The notes: generated from the sequence alone by a model not told the origin. A stretch of DNA of 64,000 nt from Asticcacaulis sp. EMRT-3 (GCF_030027245.1 NZ_JASERT010000001.1:517001-581000), one strand, 5' to 3'; positions 37,218 through 46,443 are shown, counted from the stretch's first letter. Translations and numbers: made by a program.

Positions 37218-38165
37218 TCAGGCTCTGGGCAGGCTCAGGCCCGATGACGGGCTGAAGCGGAAACGGTCGCGGTCATAGGCGTAAAGCTCGGCCGGTCGCC
37301 CGCCGGTATCTTCGCGCAACTGGCCAAGCGGCGTCACGAAACCGGTGCGTTCCAGGCCACGGCGGAAGTTTTGCTTATGCAGGCGCAGGCCCGACAAGGC
37401 CTCCAGCGATTTTTGCAGTTCGAGCAGGGTGAAGCGTTCGGGCATCAGCTCGAAAATCACCGGGCGGTATTTCAGCTTGCCGCGCAACCGCGACAGGCCG
37501 GTGGCCAGGATGCGGCGGTGATCCGACGCCATGACTTCGCCGCCTGCGGTTCCGGCGTCTCTGCCCGGTCTGGCTTCGCCGATCAGGCCGGCATCATAAA
37601 GTAGTTCGTAGCGGTCAAGCACGCGCTCTTCGTTCCAGTTGTCGAAATCGCGCGGGAACAGGATGTCGATGCGGCGGCGGCGCAACTCGGTTTCGTCCGG
37701 CGTTGCCGCCTGGGCGCACCACGCCGCAAAGGCCGGGCGCAGGGCTTCGAGCGCCGGGGGACTGTCGCCGCGCCGCCAGTCCTCCCACGGGAAGAAGCGC
37801 TGAAACGGCACCCAGGCAGCATTGATGCGGGCGCGAAAATCGCTGTCCGGCGTCAGGGCCAGATAGCCGACCGAAATGATGCGGGCGGCGTCGATGCCGG
37901 GAATCGCCGCCTCGCGGTCATCGTCGCCGAACGAATAGAGTTGCTCGACATAGCCGATGTCGAAGCCCGTCTGTTCGCTCACAAAGGCGCGTAAGCCCAG
38001 ATCGAAGGTGCGGTGGGCGCGCGGTGCGAAGGGGCCTGAGGGCAGGGCGAAGGCTGGCCCCCCTGCGGATTTCGGCAGGTTGAGGCACAGAACCACGGCC
38101 TCGTTGTCGCGCACGGTCACGACCACGGCAGACAGTTCGATCGCTATGTCGCCGCTTGCCATCAT
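37218..38165 (-). CDS. NrtR-like Nudix-domain transcriptional regulator
   Basis: The N-terminal half is a Nudix fold (IAIELSAVVVTVRDNEAVVLCL) whose Nudix box region, GPFAPRAHRTFDLGLRAFVSEQTG, lacks the REUXEE acidic residues, so hydrolysis is unlikely. The C-terminal part has a winged helix, FTLLELQKSLEALSGLRLHK followed by QNFRRGLERTGFV, as in NrtR regulators of NAD metabolism, which sense ADP-ribose. The length of 315 residues includes an insertion in the middle. It is translationally coupled (ATGA) to the HD nucleotidase gene. The target promoter is unknown; no NAD biosynthesis gene is in the window. Confidence 0.8.
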   Translation of the reverse strand: MMASGDIAIELSAVVVTVRDNEAVVLCLNLPKSAGGPAFALPSGPFAPRAHRTFDLGLRAFVSEQTGFDIGYVEQLYSFGDDDREAAIPGIDAARIISVGYLALTPDSDFRARINAAWVPFQRFFPWEDWRRGDSPPALEALRPAFAAWCAQAATPDETELRRRRIDILFPRDFDNWNEERVLDRYELLYDAGLIGEARPGRDAGTAGGEVMASDHRRILATGLSRLRGKLKYRPVIFELMPERFTLLELQKSLEALSGLRLHKQNFRRGLERTGFVTPLGQLREDTGGRPAELYAYDRDRFRFSPSSGLSLPRA

Positions 38166-38791
38166 GGTTTTAAAATCTCGTGCAAGCTTTTGAAACGCAA
38201 TAAAAAAGCAGAACTGGCTTCAACTGGTGACAGGGGTGTTATGGCGAGGTGATAACCCTCAGGTGGTTCGCCGAACCACTGACGCGCCTCCGCGTCGCTG
38301 AAACCGGCCAGTTGGGTGGCCTCGAAAAAGGCGCAAGCCTGATCAGCGCGCTTGATCAGCTTTTTGACCATCGGCGGGGTGGTGGCCGACAGGCCGAAAC
38401 GGATATGGATGGTTTTTTCGAGCTGATCCTCAAAGCGCCGGTAATCGAAGCCAAGCGCCGCTTTGAAGGGCGAAATCATGTCGCCGATCACATATTCCGG
38501 CGCATCGTGCAACAGGGCCATCAGTCGCCATGCCACGGCCAGATCGGGCTGGATATGGCCACAAATTTCTTCGACAATCAGGCTGTGCTGGGCCACGCTG
38601 AAGCCGTGTTCGCCGCGCGTCTGGCCGTTCCAGCGCGCCACGCGCGACAGGCCGAGCGCAATATCGTCGATCTCGACATCGACGGCGTGCGGATCGAGCA
38701 GGTCGAGGCGGCGGCCCGACAACATGCGCTGCCACGCACGGGGGGCTGGATCGGGAAGCTTTGCGGAACGTGAACGGGGAGAGGAAGGCAT
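38162..38791 (-). CDS. HD-domain phosphohydrolase, YfbR 5'-nucleotidase type
   Basis: A 209-residue metal-dependent phosphohydrolase. The metal ligands are in SVAQHSLIVEEI (His), LMALLHDAPEYVIGD (His-Asp) and a late Asp in IKRADQACAFFEA, the order seen in YfbR-like 5'-deoxynucleotidases. GDMISPFKAAL after the HD pair is shared by that group. It precedes and overlaps the NrtR-like gene, which suggests joint control and a role in nucleotide or NAD turnover (inference). ATG at 38791; it diverges from the universal stress gene. Confidence 0.85.
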   Translation of the reverse strand: MPSSPRSRSAKLPDPAPRAWQRMLSGRRLDLLDPHAVDVEIDDIALGLSRVARWNGQTRGEHGFSVAQHSLIVEEICGHIQPDLAVAWRLMALLHDAPEYVIGDMISPFKAALGFDYRRFEDQLEKTIHIRFGLSATTPPMVKKLIKRADQACAFFEATQLAGFSDAEARQWFGEPPEGYHLAITPLSPVEASSAFLLRFKSLHEILKP

Positions 38792-38898
38792 GATCGATCT
38801 AAAATGTCACATCAGGTTTTTATCACAAGAGGTATATAGATAAGGTGGTGCATGGGGGCGTACGATTCGCGCTTATGCACAGGATACGGGAGGCGAAA

Positions 38899-39726
38899 AT
38901 GGTGGAAACATCCAAGGGACAGGCGTGGTCGCGCATCAGTGTGCCGATCAGTGGTGCCGAGTCCGAGGCCCTGTCACTCGAACTGGCGGCGCGCATCGCC
39001 GCGGCCTTTGAGGCGCGCCTCAATGTGCTGTTCACGCCGCCCGATCCCGCTGAACTGGCACCCTGGCTGGGCGAAGGCTTCATGGGCACGGTGCAGATGT
39101 CGGCGGTGGAAAGCCTGAAAAATGCCGCCGAAGAGGCCGAGCAAATGGCGCGTTCGCAATTCGACGGCCTCAGCTATCAGGCCAAAACCTTCACGGCCCT
39201 GACCTCGCCGGTGTGGCAGGATCTGGCGCTTGAAACGCGGCTGTCCGATATGGTCGTATTCGGTGGTCAGAGCGCACGCGGGCAAGGGCTGCTGTCGGAA
39301 GCCTTCCAGCAGGTGCTGATGGAGGAGCGCGCCGGTGTCTTTATCGCGCGTCAGCCCTTTGATGTCAGCGGCACGGCTCTGGTGGCCTGGGACGGCAAGG
39401 AACCTTCGTCACGCGCCGCGCGCCGCGCCGTGGCCCTGCTCAAAAAGGCGTCGAAAGTGGTGATCATCGGCGCGCCTTCGGGCGATGTGCCCGCCGATCT
39501 GCACCGTCTGGCCGATTATTACGCCGCGCACGGCATCCCGACCGACATCGACGAACTGCCCAAGGGCGATCTGGTGGCCCAGTTGATCGAGGCCAATGCA
39601 CGCCATGACGCCGACTATATGGTGGCGGGGGCCTTCGGTCGTTCACGCCTGCGCGAATTCGCCTTCGGCGGCACGACACGGGCGCTTTTGCAGAATACCC
39701 AGCTCAACCTTTATATGGCGCATTAA
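38899..39726 (+). CDS. Tandem-domain universal stress protein
   Basis: A 275-residue protein with two UspA folds. The first (about 8-140) lacks a clear nucleotide-binding loop; the second (about 150-275) has VAGAFGRSRLREFAFGGTT, matching the G-x2-G-x9-G-S/T ATP-binding motif. GGGAGG at 38888-38893 lies 5 bases before ATG 38899; upstream GTG 38845 and ATG 38875 lack such a site. The last 23 bases overlap a convergent TPR-glycosyltransferase gene. The role is stress-related by family only. Confidence 0.85.
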   Translation: MVETSKGQAWSRISVPISGAESEALSLELAARIAAAFEARLNVLFTPPDPAELAPWLGEGFMGTVQMSAVESLKNAAEEAEQMARSQFDGLSYQAKTFTALTSPVWQDLALETRLSDMVVFGGQSARGQGLLSEAFQQVLMEERAGVFIARQPFDVSGTALVAWDGKEPSSRAARRAVALLKKASKVVIIGAPSGDVPADLHRLADYYAAHGIPTDIDELPKGDLVAQLIEANARHDADYMVAGAFGRSRLREFAFGGTTRALLQNTQLNLYMAH

Positions 39727-41236
39727 ATCTTGCGGTCAGTGCTTCCTGGATGGCCTGCATGGCAGGCTGCCAGTCCGGCAGTTTGGATGGGCTGAATGTT
39801 CGCACGGTCGGATACCACGGATAATGCGGCTGCCCCAGTTGTGGCCAGCTTCGGGGTGGCATGATCAGCCACACAGGTGCGCCACAGGCAGCGGCGATAT
39901 TGCTGGTGGCATTGGCGGGCGCGATGATCAGATCGAGCGCCAGACTTAAGGCCGCCAGTTCATCGAGATCGTCCTTGAGATCGAGGTCGGGCAGACGGAT
40001 GAGCGCTGCGCCCCAGGTTTCGGCGCAGGCCTGCTCTTCCGCCGTGTCACCATATTGCAGATTGATAAAATGCGCGTTCGGCGTGGTCAGCACGTCGCGC
40101 CAGTCGGTGAAGGGCGCGAAGTTCGGATCGCGTTGCAGGCCGCTTTTCAGGCTTTTCCATAGAATGCCGATTTTGGGTCCGTCACCCAGGCTGTCGAGCA
40201 CGTTACGCCAGTGGGCTATGCGCGCCGGATCGGGCGTCAAAAAGGCATTGCCGGACGGAAAGCTGTCGATACGGCTGCGATAGAGCGGCAGGAAGTCGGC
40301 GAGCAGCGCCCACGCCTCGATGGCGGACTGGTCAAGGCCGGGGAAGGTGCGTTGCAAACGGCCATCGATTTTTTGCGTGTGATGCGCCACGATATGGACG
40401 GCTGGAAAACTGCGCTGAAACAGGCTGACAAGGCGCGGTTCGACGGCCAGGGTCAGGCGGCCAAAAGGGCCGAGATCGCGCAGCAGATCAGGCAGGATGG
40501 AGGCGAAAAGCACTTCATCGCCAAGGCCCTGTTCGGCGCTGACCAGAAGCTTGCATCCGGCAAGCGGCTTGCCGGGACGCCAGTGCGGCGACCAGACGGC
40601 ATAATGCACCTCCTGCGCCGTGCCATAGCGATAACGGGCGGTATAGGTTTGCCAGCCCTCTGCCAGATGGCCGTGGGCCAGCAGGGCCTGGGCATAGGCA
40701 ATACCGGCGCTGGAACTGCTGTCGGGATCTTCGAAAGTGTCTGCGGCATATTTGAGATCGGACAGGGCCAGGGCGTGCTGATCCAGCGCCATCAGCACGC
40801 CGCCACGATTGAGGCGCGCGGCGGCGTCATCGGGTGCCAGGCGCAGGGCCTCATTATAAAAAATGAGGGCGTTGTCATAATCGAGGCGTACCGACAGCAC
40901 ATCACCGAGTGCCGCCCAGAGTTGGGGCACGTCGGGATGCTGGCCGATCAGCGGCTTGAGCAGGGCGATGGCCTCGTCGAAACGGCCCTGTTCGCGCAAA
41001 GAGGCGGCGTAGGCGCAGATGACCGGCAGTTCGTGCAGGCCGTGCGTGATCAGATGGGCGTAAAACCGTTCGGCCATGTCGAAATGGCCCAGGCGAAAAG
41101 CCAGTCCGGCCAGACGACGGGCAATATCGAGCGAATCGGGCGCTTCTCTTAAGGCCGCTTCATAAGCGGCCAGCGCGCCGGGCAAATCCTGCTGCGCCTC
41201 AAGCGTCATGGCGCGTTTAAGAGCCGTTTGCGTCAT
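39704..41236 (-). CDS. TPR-glycosyltransferase, FlmG-like paralogue 2
   Basis: A 510-residue protein: TPR helices (about 1-225; GALAAYEAALREAPDSLDI, PQLWAALGDVLSVRLDYDNA, LIFYNEALRLAPDDAAARLN) precede a GT-B domain with LVSAEQGLGDEVLFASILPD, FINLQYGDTAEEQ and LDLIIAPANATSNIAAACG. This layout is that of Caulobacter FlmG, the flagellin glycosyltransferase, but also of many TPR-GT proteins of unknown acceptor. ATG 41236 overlaps the upstream paralogue's TGA (ATGA). Compared with that paralogue, it has a shorter N-terminal part. The nearby flbT and flaF support a flagellin role. Confidence 0.78.
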   Translation of the reverse strand: MTQTALKRAMTLEAQQDLPGALAAYEAALREAPDSLDIARRLAGLAFRLGHFDMAERFYAHLITHGLHELPVICAYAASLREQGRFDEAIALLKPLIGQHPDVPQLWAALGDVLSVRLDYDNALIFYNEALRLAPDDAAARLNRGGVLMALDQHALALSDLKYAADTFEDPDSSSSAGIAYAQALLAHGHLAEGWQTYTARYRYGTAQEVHYAVWSPHWRPGKPLAGCKLLVSAEQGLGDEVLFASILPDLLRDLGPFGRLTLAVEPRLVSLFQRSFPAVHIVAHHTQKIDGRLQRTFPGLDQSAIEAWALLADFLPLYRSRIDSFPSGNAFLTPDPARIAHWRNVLDSLGDGPKIGILWKSLKSGLQRDPNFAPFTDWRDVLTTPNAHFINLQYGDTAEEQACAETWGAALIRLPDLDLKDDLDELAALSLALDLIIAPANATSNIAAACGAPVWLIMPPRSWPQLGQPHYPWYPTVRTFSPSKLPDWQPAMQAIQEALTARFNAPYKG

Positions 41237-43128
41237 GCCCGGCGGATGTCCGGCTGATCGCTCAGATGGGTGGCTATGAGGGCGTCGCGCACCTGCGTCA
41301 TGACCGGGGCCCAGTCCACCAGCGAGTCGGTGAAAACGCAGCGCGTCTTCGGATACCAGGGGAAATAGTCGGTGCCGAGCGCTGTCCACGAACCGCGCGG
41401 CAGGATCAGCAGGATGGAGGCCCCGGCGGCACCGGCGATATTGCTGGTGGCCACAGCGGGCGACACGATGGTATCGAGCGCCACGCTGAGGGCGGTCAGA
41501 TCATCGAGATCGTTTTTCAGATCGAGGCCGGGCGGAGTCCAGATGTCGATACCGGCCTCGGCGGCCCACGCCATTTCTTCGCTCGTATCGCCATATTGCA
41601 GATTGACGAATTGCAGGCCGTCGAGCCGCAGCAGGGTTTCCCACTCGGCGAAGGGCGAATAGAAGCGGTCGCGCCGGGCGTGCTTGATCATGCTCTTCCA
41701 CAGAAGGCCGATCTTGGGCTTGTTGTTCAGGCTGTTCAGCATCGCCTTCCAGTAGGCAACGCGCTCCGGGTCGGGCGTCAGGTAGCTGTCCGTGGCCGGA
41801 AAGGTTTCGATGCTGCCACGGTAGCGGCCGAGGAAATCGCCAATAATCGACCAGGCGTCATAATCGTCCCAGTTGTTCACTTCGGGAAAGACGCGCGTCG
41901 GCAGGTTTTTATAGCGTGTCGTGTGGTGGCGGCACACGGTGGCGGCGGGAAAGCTGCGCTGGAACAAAGGCACAAGGCGCGGTTCGGTGGCGATGGTCAG
42001 ATGACCGTCCGGGCCCATTTCGGCCAACAGGTCGGGCAGGAGGTTGGAAAACAGGACTTCATCGCCCAGGCCCTGCTCGGTGGAGACGAACAGACGTTTT
42101 CCTACCACGGGCTCACCGGGCTGCCAGCGCGGGCGCGGGATGACATAGTGCATGGTTTCGGCGGCACCGTTCCAGCTACGCGCCTCGTACCATGTCCAGC
42201 CTTCGGCTAGCCTGCCCAGGCTGAGATTGGCGAAGGCCATGCTCAGTTTGCAGGTATAGATGTTGGACGGATCGACGAACAGTTTCAGCGCGCGGTGCAG
42301 ATAGTCCAGCCCCTCTTCGGGCGGAATGACATTGCCGAGATTATACAAGGCGTGGACGTGGTTCGGATCGAATTTCAGCGATTCCCGGTAAAACAGGGCG
42401 GCGTTTTCATTGTCGCCGCGCGCATTGACCACGGTGCCCAGGGCATTCCACAATTGCGCGTCATGCGGAAAGCGCGGCAGGAAGTCCTGAAGCAGGGCGA
42501 TGGCGTCATCGATCTGTGAGGATTCGCGTAAGGTGGTGGCCAGGTTATTGACGGCTTCGAGGCTGTCGGGACACTTTTCGAGGTGGAAGCGGAAGAATTT
42601 TTCCGCCATGTCGGTAAAGCCCATCTTGTAGGACAGGCGGCCGAGATCACCGGCAATGGCGGGATTTTCGGGCTGGATGCGCAGGGCCGTTTCGTAGCAG
42701 GTGATGGCCGTTTCAAAATCATTGCACTTGTCACGCGCCACGCCGAGAATATGCCAGGCCTCGCCGCTCTTTTCATCAATATTCAGTGCCTGCAAAGCCA
42801 GGTCGCCGCCATTCGCCCAGTCGCCGGTCTTGAATTTCTGGATCGCTTCGCGCAGCAGCTTGAGGGTGTCGGTGCGCCGGATATGCTCATTGGCTTCGGC
42901 AAGGATGCGCAGGGCTTCGCTGGAACCGGCATCGCCGAAAATTTGCCGTGACGGCGCCGCGGAATCGAAGGCCGGAAAGGGCAGGGCGGTATCGGTAACG
43001 GGAGCCGGTGCGGACGGTACGCTCGCCAGCGGCAGAAAGCCTTTGGCCGGATCGGCCGCGCCACCGGTGGCTGGTGGCTTCATAGGCAGACCCCGCTTTA
43101 CAGGCAAAGGTTTCCGGTGTGAGGACAT
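41233..43128 (-). CDS. TPR-glycosyltransferase, FlmG-like paralogue 1
   Basis: A 631-residue protein. A Pro/Ala-rich N terminus (1-60) is followed by TPR repeats (about 65-300; GEAWHILGVARDKCNDFETA, ITCYETALRIQPENPAIAGD, NAALFYRESLKFDPNHVHAL) and a GT-B domain (about 320-620) with LFVSTEQGLGDEVLFSNLLP, VNLQYGDTSEEMAW and LDTIVSPAVATSNIAGAAG. The same blocks occur in the downstream paralogue, so the pair arose by duplication. In Caulobacter the TPR enzyme FlmG glycosylates flagellins and its gene is in the flbT-flaF-flagellin region; here flbT diverges 229 bases away. No flagellin gene lies in this window. Confidence 0.82.
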   Translation of the reverse strand: MSSHRKPLPVKRGLPMKPPATGGAADPAKGFLPLASVPSAPAPVTDTALPFPAFDSAAPSRQIFGDAGSSEALRILAEANEHIRRTDTLKLLREAIQKFKTGDWANGGDLALQALNIDEKSGEAWHILGVARDKCNDFETAITCYETALRIQPENPAIAGDLGRLSYKMGFTDMAEKFFRFHLEKCPDSLEAVNNLATTLRESSQIDDAIALLQDFLPRFPHDAQLWNALGTVVNARGDNENAALFYRESLKFDPNHVHALYNLGNVIPPEEGLDYLHRALKLFVDPSNIYTCKLSMAFANLSLGRLAEGWTWYEARSWNGAAETMHYVIPRPRWQPGEPVVGKRLFVSTEQGLGDEVLFSNLLPDLLAEMGPDGHLTIATEPRLVPLFQRSFPAATVCRHHTTRYKNLPTRVFPEVNNWDDYDAWSIIGDFLGRYRGSIETFPATDSYLTPDPERVAYWKAMLNSLNNKPKIGLLWKSMIKHARRDRFYSPFAEWETLLRLDGLQFVNLQYGDTSEEMAWAAEAGIDIWTPPGLDLKNDLDDLTALSVALDTIVSPAVATSNIAGAAGASILLILPRGSWTALGTDYFPWYPKTRCVFTDSLVDWAPVMTQVRDALIATHLSDQPDIRRA

Positions 43129-43212
43129 AGGCTAGCTCCGCAACGCATGACGTGTCATTCTGTAAATAGGGATTCGTTTAAGACAACCTAAACATATGGA
43201 TTCCGGCCCCTT

Positions 43213-43241
43213 CTGGTGACCCGTCTGGCTGGTGACCCGTC
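43213..43241. repeat. Tandem 16-bp repeat upstream of flbT
   Basis: CTGGTGACCCGTC occurs at 43213-43225 and again at 43229-43241, a 16-bp period, in the divergent region between the FlmG-like genes and flbT. I see no clear sigma-54 GG/GC promoter in 43129-43356. Confidence 0.8.
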
Positions 43242-43356
43242 CGGCAAGGGGCGTCTGTAACCTGTTGCAGGTTTCTTTGAAACCGGATGTTAACCTCGGT
43301 GGCTTTATAGACGGATGGGCTGTCTGTTTCGCACCGGTCGGCTCTAAGGAAAAAAA

Positions 43357-43752
43357 ATGCCTTTAAAACTGTCTTTGAAGCCCGGTGAAAGATTTGTTCT
43401 GAACGGGGCGGTTGTGCAGAACGGCGATCGCCGCTCTTCGCTGGTGCTGCAAAACAAGGCGTCGGTGCTGCGTGAAAAAGACATCATGCAGGAAGAAGAG
43501 GTCACCTCGCCCGCGCGCCACGTCTATTTCCCCGTCATGATGATGTATCTCGATGAAGCGGGGGCTGACAAATATTACGATGAATTCCTGCGCCGCATGA
43601 CCGAGTTCATGAACGTCATCAGCAATTCTCTGGTGCTGGCCGAATGCGTCGGCATATCGAAGAACCTGATGGCGCGCGAATATTACAAAGCGTTGATGGG
43701 CTGTCGTAAGCTTATCGAGTATGAGGACGAGAGACTGGGCCATGTCGCTTAA
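43357..43752 (+). CDS. flbT: Flagellin post-transcriptional repressor FlbT
   Basis: FlbT binds the flagellin mRNA leader and blocks its translation and stability until the hook is complete. The 131-residue product has the family start [20 protein letters not shown], followed by [20 protein letters not shown] and [20 protein letters not shown]. The C-terminal half is helical and Lys/Glu-rich. AAGGA lies 7 bases before the ATG. Its stop overlaps the flaF start by 11 bases, the conserved Caulobacterales arrangement. The divergent FlmG-like genes are probably in the same regulon. Confidence 0.94.
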   Translation: MPLKLSLKPGERFVLNGAVVQNGDRRSSLVLQNKASVLREKDIMQEEEVTSPARHVYFPVMMMYLDEAGADKYYDEFLRRMTEFMNVISNSLVLAECVGISKNLMAREYYKALMGCRKLIEYEDERLGHVA

Positions 43753-44134
43753 AGCGTATCAGACCACCGCCGCCCGCGCCGAAGATCCCCGGCAGACCGA
43801 GTATCGCCTGTTTGGGCAGGTAACGCGGGCCCTGATGGAGGCTGAGAAGCTTGACCGTTCGCAGATTTGCGAACGCATGGACGCCCTGGACTGGAATCGC
43901 CGCATGTGGTCGATGCTGGCCGCCGATTGCGCGCTCGAAGGCAACCGGCTGCCTGATCAGATACGCGCCAATATTATTTCGCTGTCGATCTGGGTCAATA
44001 AGCATACCTCGCTTGTCATGCGCAATGCCGAAGAGATCGCGCCCCTGATCAATATCAACCGCATCATCATGCAAGGGCTGGCCCCCAGCCAGGCTGCCGA
44101 GCCGCAGCCCGTGGCGCGCCAGTCTTTTGGCTGA
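43742..44134 (+). CDS. flaF: Flagellar biosynthesis regulator FlaF
   Basis: FlaF acts with FlbT to control flagellin synthesis, and as a flagellin-binding secretion helper. The product of 130 residues begins [20 protein letters not shown] and contains [28 protein letters not shown] and [20 protein letters not shown], all diagnostic. ATG at 43742 is inside the end of flbT; an earlier ATG at 43721 adds seven unrelated residues. The C-terminal Ala/Pro/Gln-rich end ARQSFG is coded by a 16-bp unit that is repeated twice after the stop codon. Confidence 0.93.
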   Translation: MSLKAYQTTAARAEDPRQTEYRLFGQVTRALMEAEKLDRSQICERMDALDWNRRMWSMLAADCALEGNRLPDQIRANIISLSIWVNKHTSLVMRNAEEIAPLININRIIMQGLAPSQAAEPQPVARQSFG

Positions 44135-44166
44135 CCAGTCTTTTGGCTAATAAGTCTTTTGGCTGA
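44121..44166. repeat. Three 16-bp repeats at and after the flaF stop
   Basis: AGTCTTTTGGCTGA (44121-44134, containing the flaF TGA) recurs as AGTCTTTTGGCTAA (44137-44150) and AGTCTTTTGGCTGA (44153-44166). The period is 16 bp. Each copy ends in a stop-like trinucleotide (TGA, TAA, TGA). Confidence 0.93.
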
Positions 44167-44225
44167 TAACCCTTTCAGATAATTTGACATAGGCAAGCCG
44201 GGCGGCTTCGGCTAAACAGGCGGCC

Positions 44226-45599
44226 ATGTTCGTGTGGCGATCCTTTATCACTCCTGAAACCAGGGCGGCGTTTGCCGCCCTTTTTCGCCTGTCATGGCCG
44301 GTGGTGGCGGCGCGCGTCGGCATCATGCTGATGGCTCTGCTCGATACGATCGTGGTCGGGCGCTATTCCACCGCCCAGCTTGGTTTCCTGATGCAGGCCC
44401 AGGCCCTGCACTGGGTGCCCGCCCTGACCGGCATGGGCCTCTTGATGGGGGTGCAGGTCAAGACCGCGCATTTTCTTGGCTCAAACGAGCCGCATCGCAT
44501 CGGCGCCGTGGTGCGGCGCGGCCTCGGCTATGCCCTGATCTTAGGTGTCGGCTGCATGATCGTGCTGATCGCCGCCGGGCCGGCCTTTCTGCGCGCTACG
44601 GTGCAACCCGACATCGCGCAGGGGGCATACCTGCCGCTGATCCTCTTTTCCAGTTCCCTGCCGGTTTTTTTGTGCGGTATCGTCGCCACCCAGTTTCTGG
44701 AGGCGCTGGGCCGGACGCGCGATGTGCTGATCGCCACCCTTCTGGCCAATGCGCTCAATGTGGTGCTGCTTCTGTGGCTGGTGCCGGGCCATGTCAGCCT
44801 GTTCGGCATCACCTGCAATGGCGCGGCCGGAGCGGCGGCGGCCACCCTGATCGCGCGCACGCTTCAGGCTGGCGGACTGCTCATCTATGTTGTGTGGATG
44901 CGCGCGGCCCGTCCGTTCAACCTGCTGGGCCGCCAGCCGCCCGACCATGACGGGGCGGTGGAGCAGCGCCATGTCGGCTATGCCACGGGCGCGGCCTATT
45001 TCATCGAGGTGGCGGCCTTTTCCGGCATGACGGTCTTTGCCGGTCATGTCGGTGAAATGGCGGTGGCGGCGTGGTCGATCGTGCTCAATTTCGCCGGTGT
45101 CATCTTCATGGTGCCGATGGGGCTGTCCGCCGGGTGCTCGGTGCTGGTGGGGCGGGCTTACGGCGCAGGCGACCGGGCGGGCGTGGCGCGTATGGGACGG
45201 GTCAGCTTCATGACGGCCACCTTGTTTACGCTGGGCGTGGTGGTGCTGGTGCTGATTTTCAGCGAACCGGTCACCCGTTTCTATACGCACGATCCGTTGC
45301 TGATTCCGGTGGTGCGCCACGGGCTTTTGCTGGCCTGCCTGTTCTTCGTGCCCGATGGTTTGCAGGTGGTGGGGGCGCAGGCCCTGCGGGCGCGCCGCGA
45401 TATTCTGGCCCCGACCGTCATCCACTATGTCTCGTATGGCGCGATCATGCTGCCGCTCGGCTTTATCTTTTGCCTGACCCTGAACCTGGGCGTGGCGGGG
45501 CTGATCTATGCCGTGGTGGTGGCCTCGCTGATAGCAGGCGGTTTTCAGACGGCGCGGTTTCTGTGGCTCGATAAAAAGCCGGTGCCCATCTCGACTTAG
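44226..45599 (+). CDS. MATE-family multidrug efflux transporter
   Basis: A 457-residue inner-membrane protein with twelve predicted helices in two related halves. RLSWPVVAARVGIMLMALLD then TIVVGRYSTAQLG is the first-helix MATE signature, FLEALGRTRDVLIATLLANA the loop and helix after it, and VVGAQALRARRDILAPTVIH the matching block in the second half. Such pumps exchange cations for drugs or flavin-like compounds; the substrate is unknown. It lies after flaF and its repeats, probably in its own transcription unit. Confidence 0.9.
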   Translation: MFVWRSFITPETRAAFAALFRLSWPVVAARVGIMLMALLDTIVVGRYSTAQLGFLMQAQALHWVPALTGMGLLMGVQVKTAHFLGSNEPHRIGAVVRRGLGYALILGVGCMIVLIAAGPAFLRATVQPDIAQGAYLPLILFSSSLPVFLCGIVATQFLEALGRTRDVLIATLLANALNVVLLLWLVPGHVSLFGITCNGAAGAAAATLIARTLQAGGLLIYVVWMRAARPFNLLGRQPPDHDGAVEQRHVGYATGAAYFIEVAAFSGMTVFAGHVGEMAVAAWSIVLNFAGVIFMVPMGLSAGCSVLVGRAYGAGDRAGVARMGRVSFMTATLFTLGVVVLVLIFSEPVTRFYTHDPLLIPVVRHGLLLACLFFVPDGLQVVGAQALRARRDILAPTVIHYVSYGAIMLPLGFIFCLTLNLGVAGLIYAVVVASLIAGGFQTARFLWLDKKPVPIST

Positions 45600-45649
45600 G
45601 AATCGATCCGACCTAATAAGTCGTACAATTTTTAAAGAAAGGCCATGCC

Positions 45650-46414
45650 ATGCTCGACGACCTAAAGGGGAAATGCGTTCTGATCACCGGGGCCTCGACC
45701 GGCATCGGTGCGGCGGCGGCCAGGGGCTTTGCGCGCGTCGGCGCAAAGGTGGCCGTGCATTATCACCAAAGCGCCGCCGAGGCCGAAGCTGTGGCCGCCG
45801 ACATCAGGGCTGAGGGGGGTGAGGCGCATCTGGTGCAGGCCGATCTCAACCGTTTTGAAAACGCAGCGGACATGGTGGCGCAGGCCGCCGACAAGCTGGG
45901 CGGGCTCGATATATTGGTCAATAATGCCGGATCGCTGATGACGCGCACTCTGTTTGCCGACTGGAGCGACGCCCTGTTCGATGAGGTGATGAACCTCAAT
46001 GTCCGCTCGGTGCTCGACGCCACCCAGGCCGCCGTGCCGTATATGGAGGCCGCGGGCGGCGGGGCCGTCATCAATCTCGGCTCGATCGCGGGCAGCAATG
46101 GCGGGGGCCCCGGTTCGGGCATGTATGCCAGCGCCAAGGCCTTCATCCATAATGTCACGCGCCACATGGCCACCGATCTGGCTAAAAAGAACATCCGCGT
46201 CAATGCCATCGCGCCCGGCGTGATCAAGACGCCGTTTCATGACAAGACCCCTCCCGAACGCATGGCCGCCATGCTGGCCAGCGTGCCGATGGGCCGTCTC
46301 GGCGCGGCCGAGGATTGCGTCGGGCCGATCCTGTTCCTGGCCTCGGATCGCATGAGCGGCTATGTCACCGGCCAGATCGTCCATATCAATGGCGGTCAGT
46401 TTTACGCCGGTTGA
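45650..46414 (+). CDS. Short-chain dehydrogenase/reductase
   Basis: A classical SDR of 254 residues: the NAD(P) motif VLITGASTGIGAAAARGFAR (10-29), NNAG in ILVNNAGSLMTRTL, catalytic Ser in INLGSIAGSNGG and YxxxK in GMYASAKAFIHN, and the end LASDRMSGYVTGQIVHINGG. The Arg after the Gly motif (VGAKVAVHYHQS lacks an acidic residue) suggests NADP use. The substrate may be a sugar or 3-oxoacyl compound; not decidable. AAAGG precedes the ATG. It converges on a DUF429-like gene. Confidence 0.88.
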   Translation: MLDDLKGKCVLITGASTGIGAAAARGFARVGAKVAVHYHQSAAEAEAVAADIRAEGGEAHLVQADLNRFENAADMVAQAADKLGGLDILVNNAGSLMTRTLFADWSDALFDEVMNLNVRSVLDATQAAVPYMEAAGGGAVINLGSIAGSNGGGPGSGMYASAKAFIHNVTRHMATDLAKKNIRVNAIAPGVIKTPFHDKTPPERMAAMLASVPMGRLGAAEDCVGPILFLASDRMSGYVTGQIVHINGGQFYAG

Positions 46415-46443
46415 GTGTTTCGCGGAGCCATTTTCTGAGCGGA

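Noticed and set aside
43129..43356. A sigma-54 flagellar promoter for flbT or the FlmG-like genes
   Set aside because: No GG-N10-GC element with proper flanks could be found by eye.
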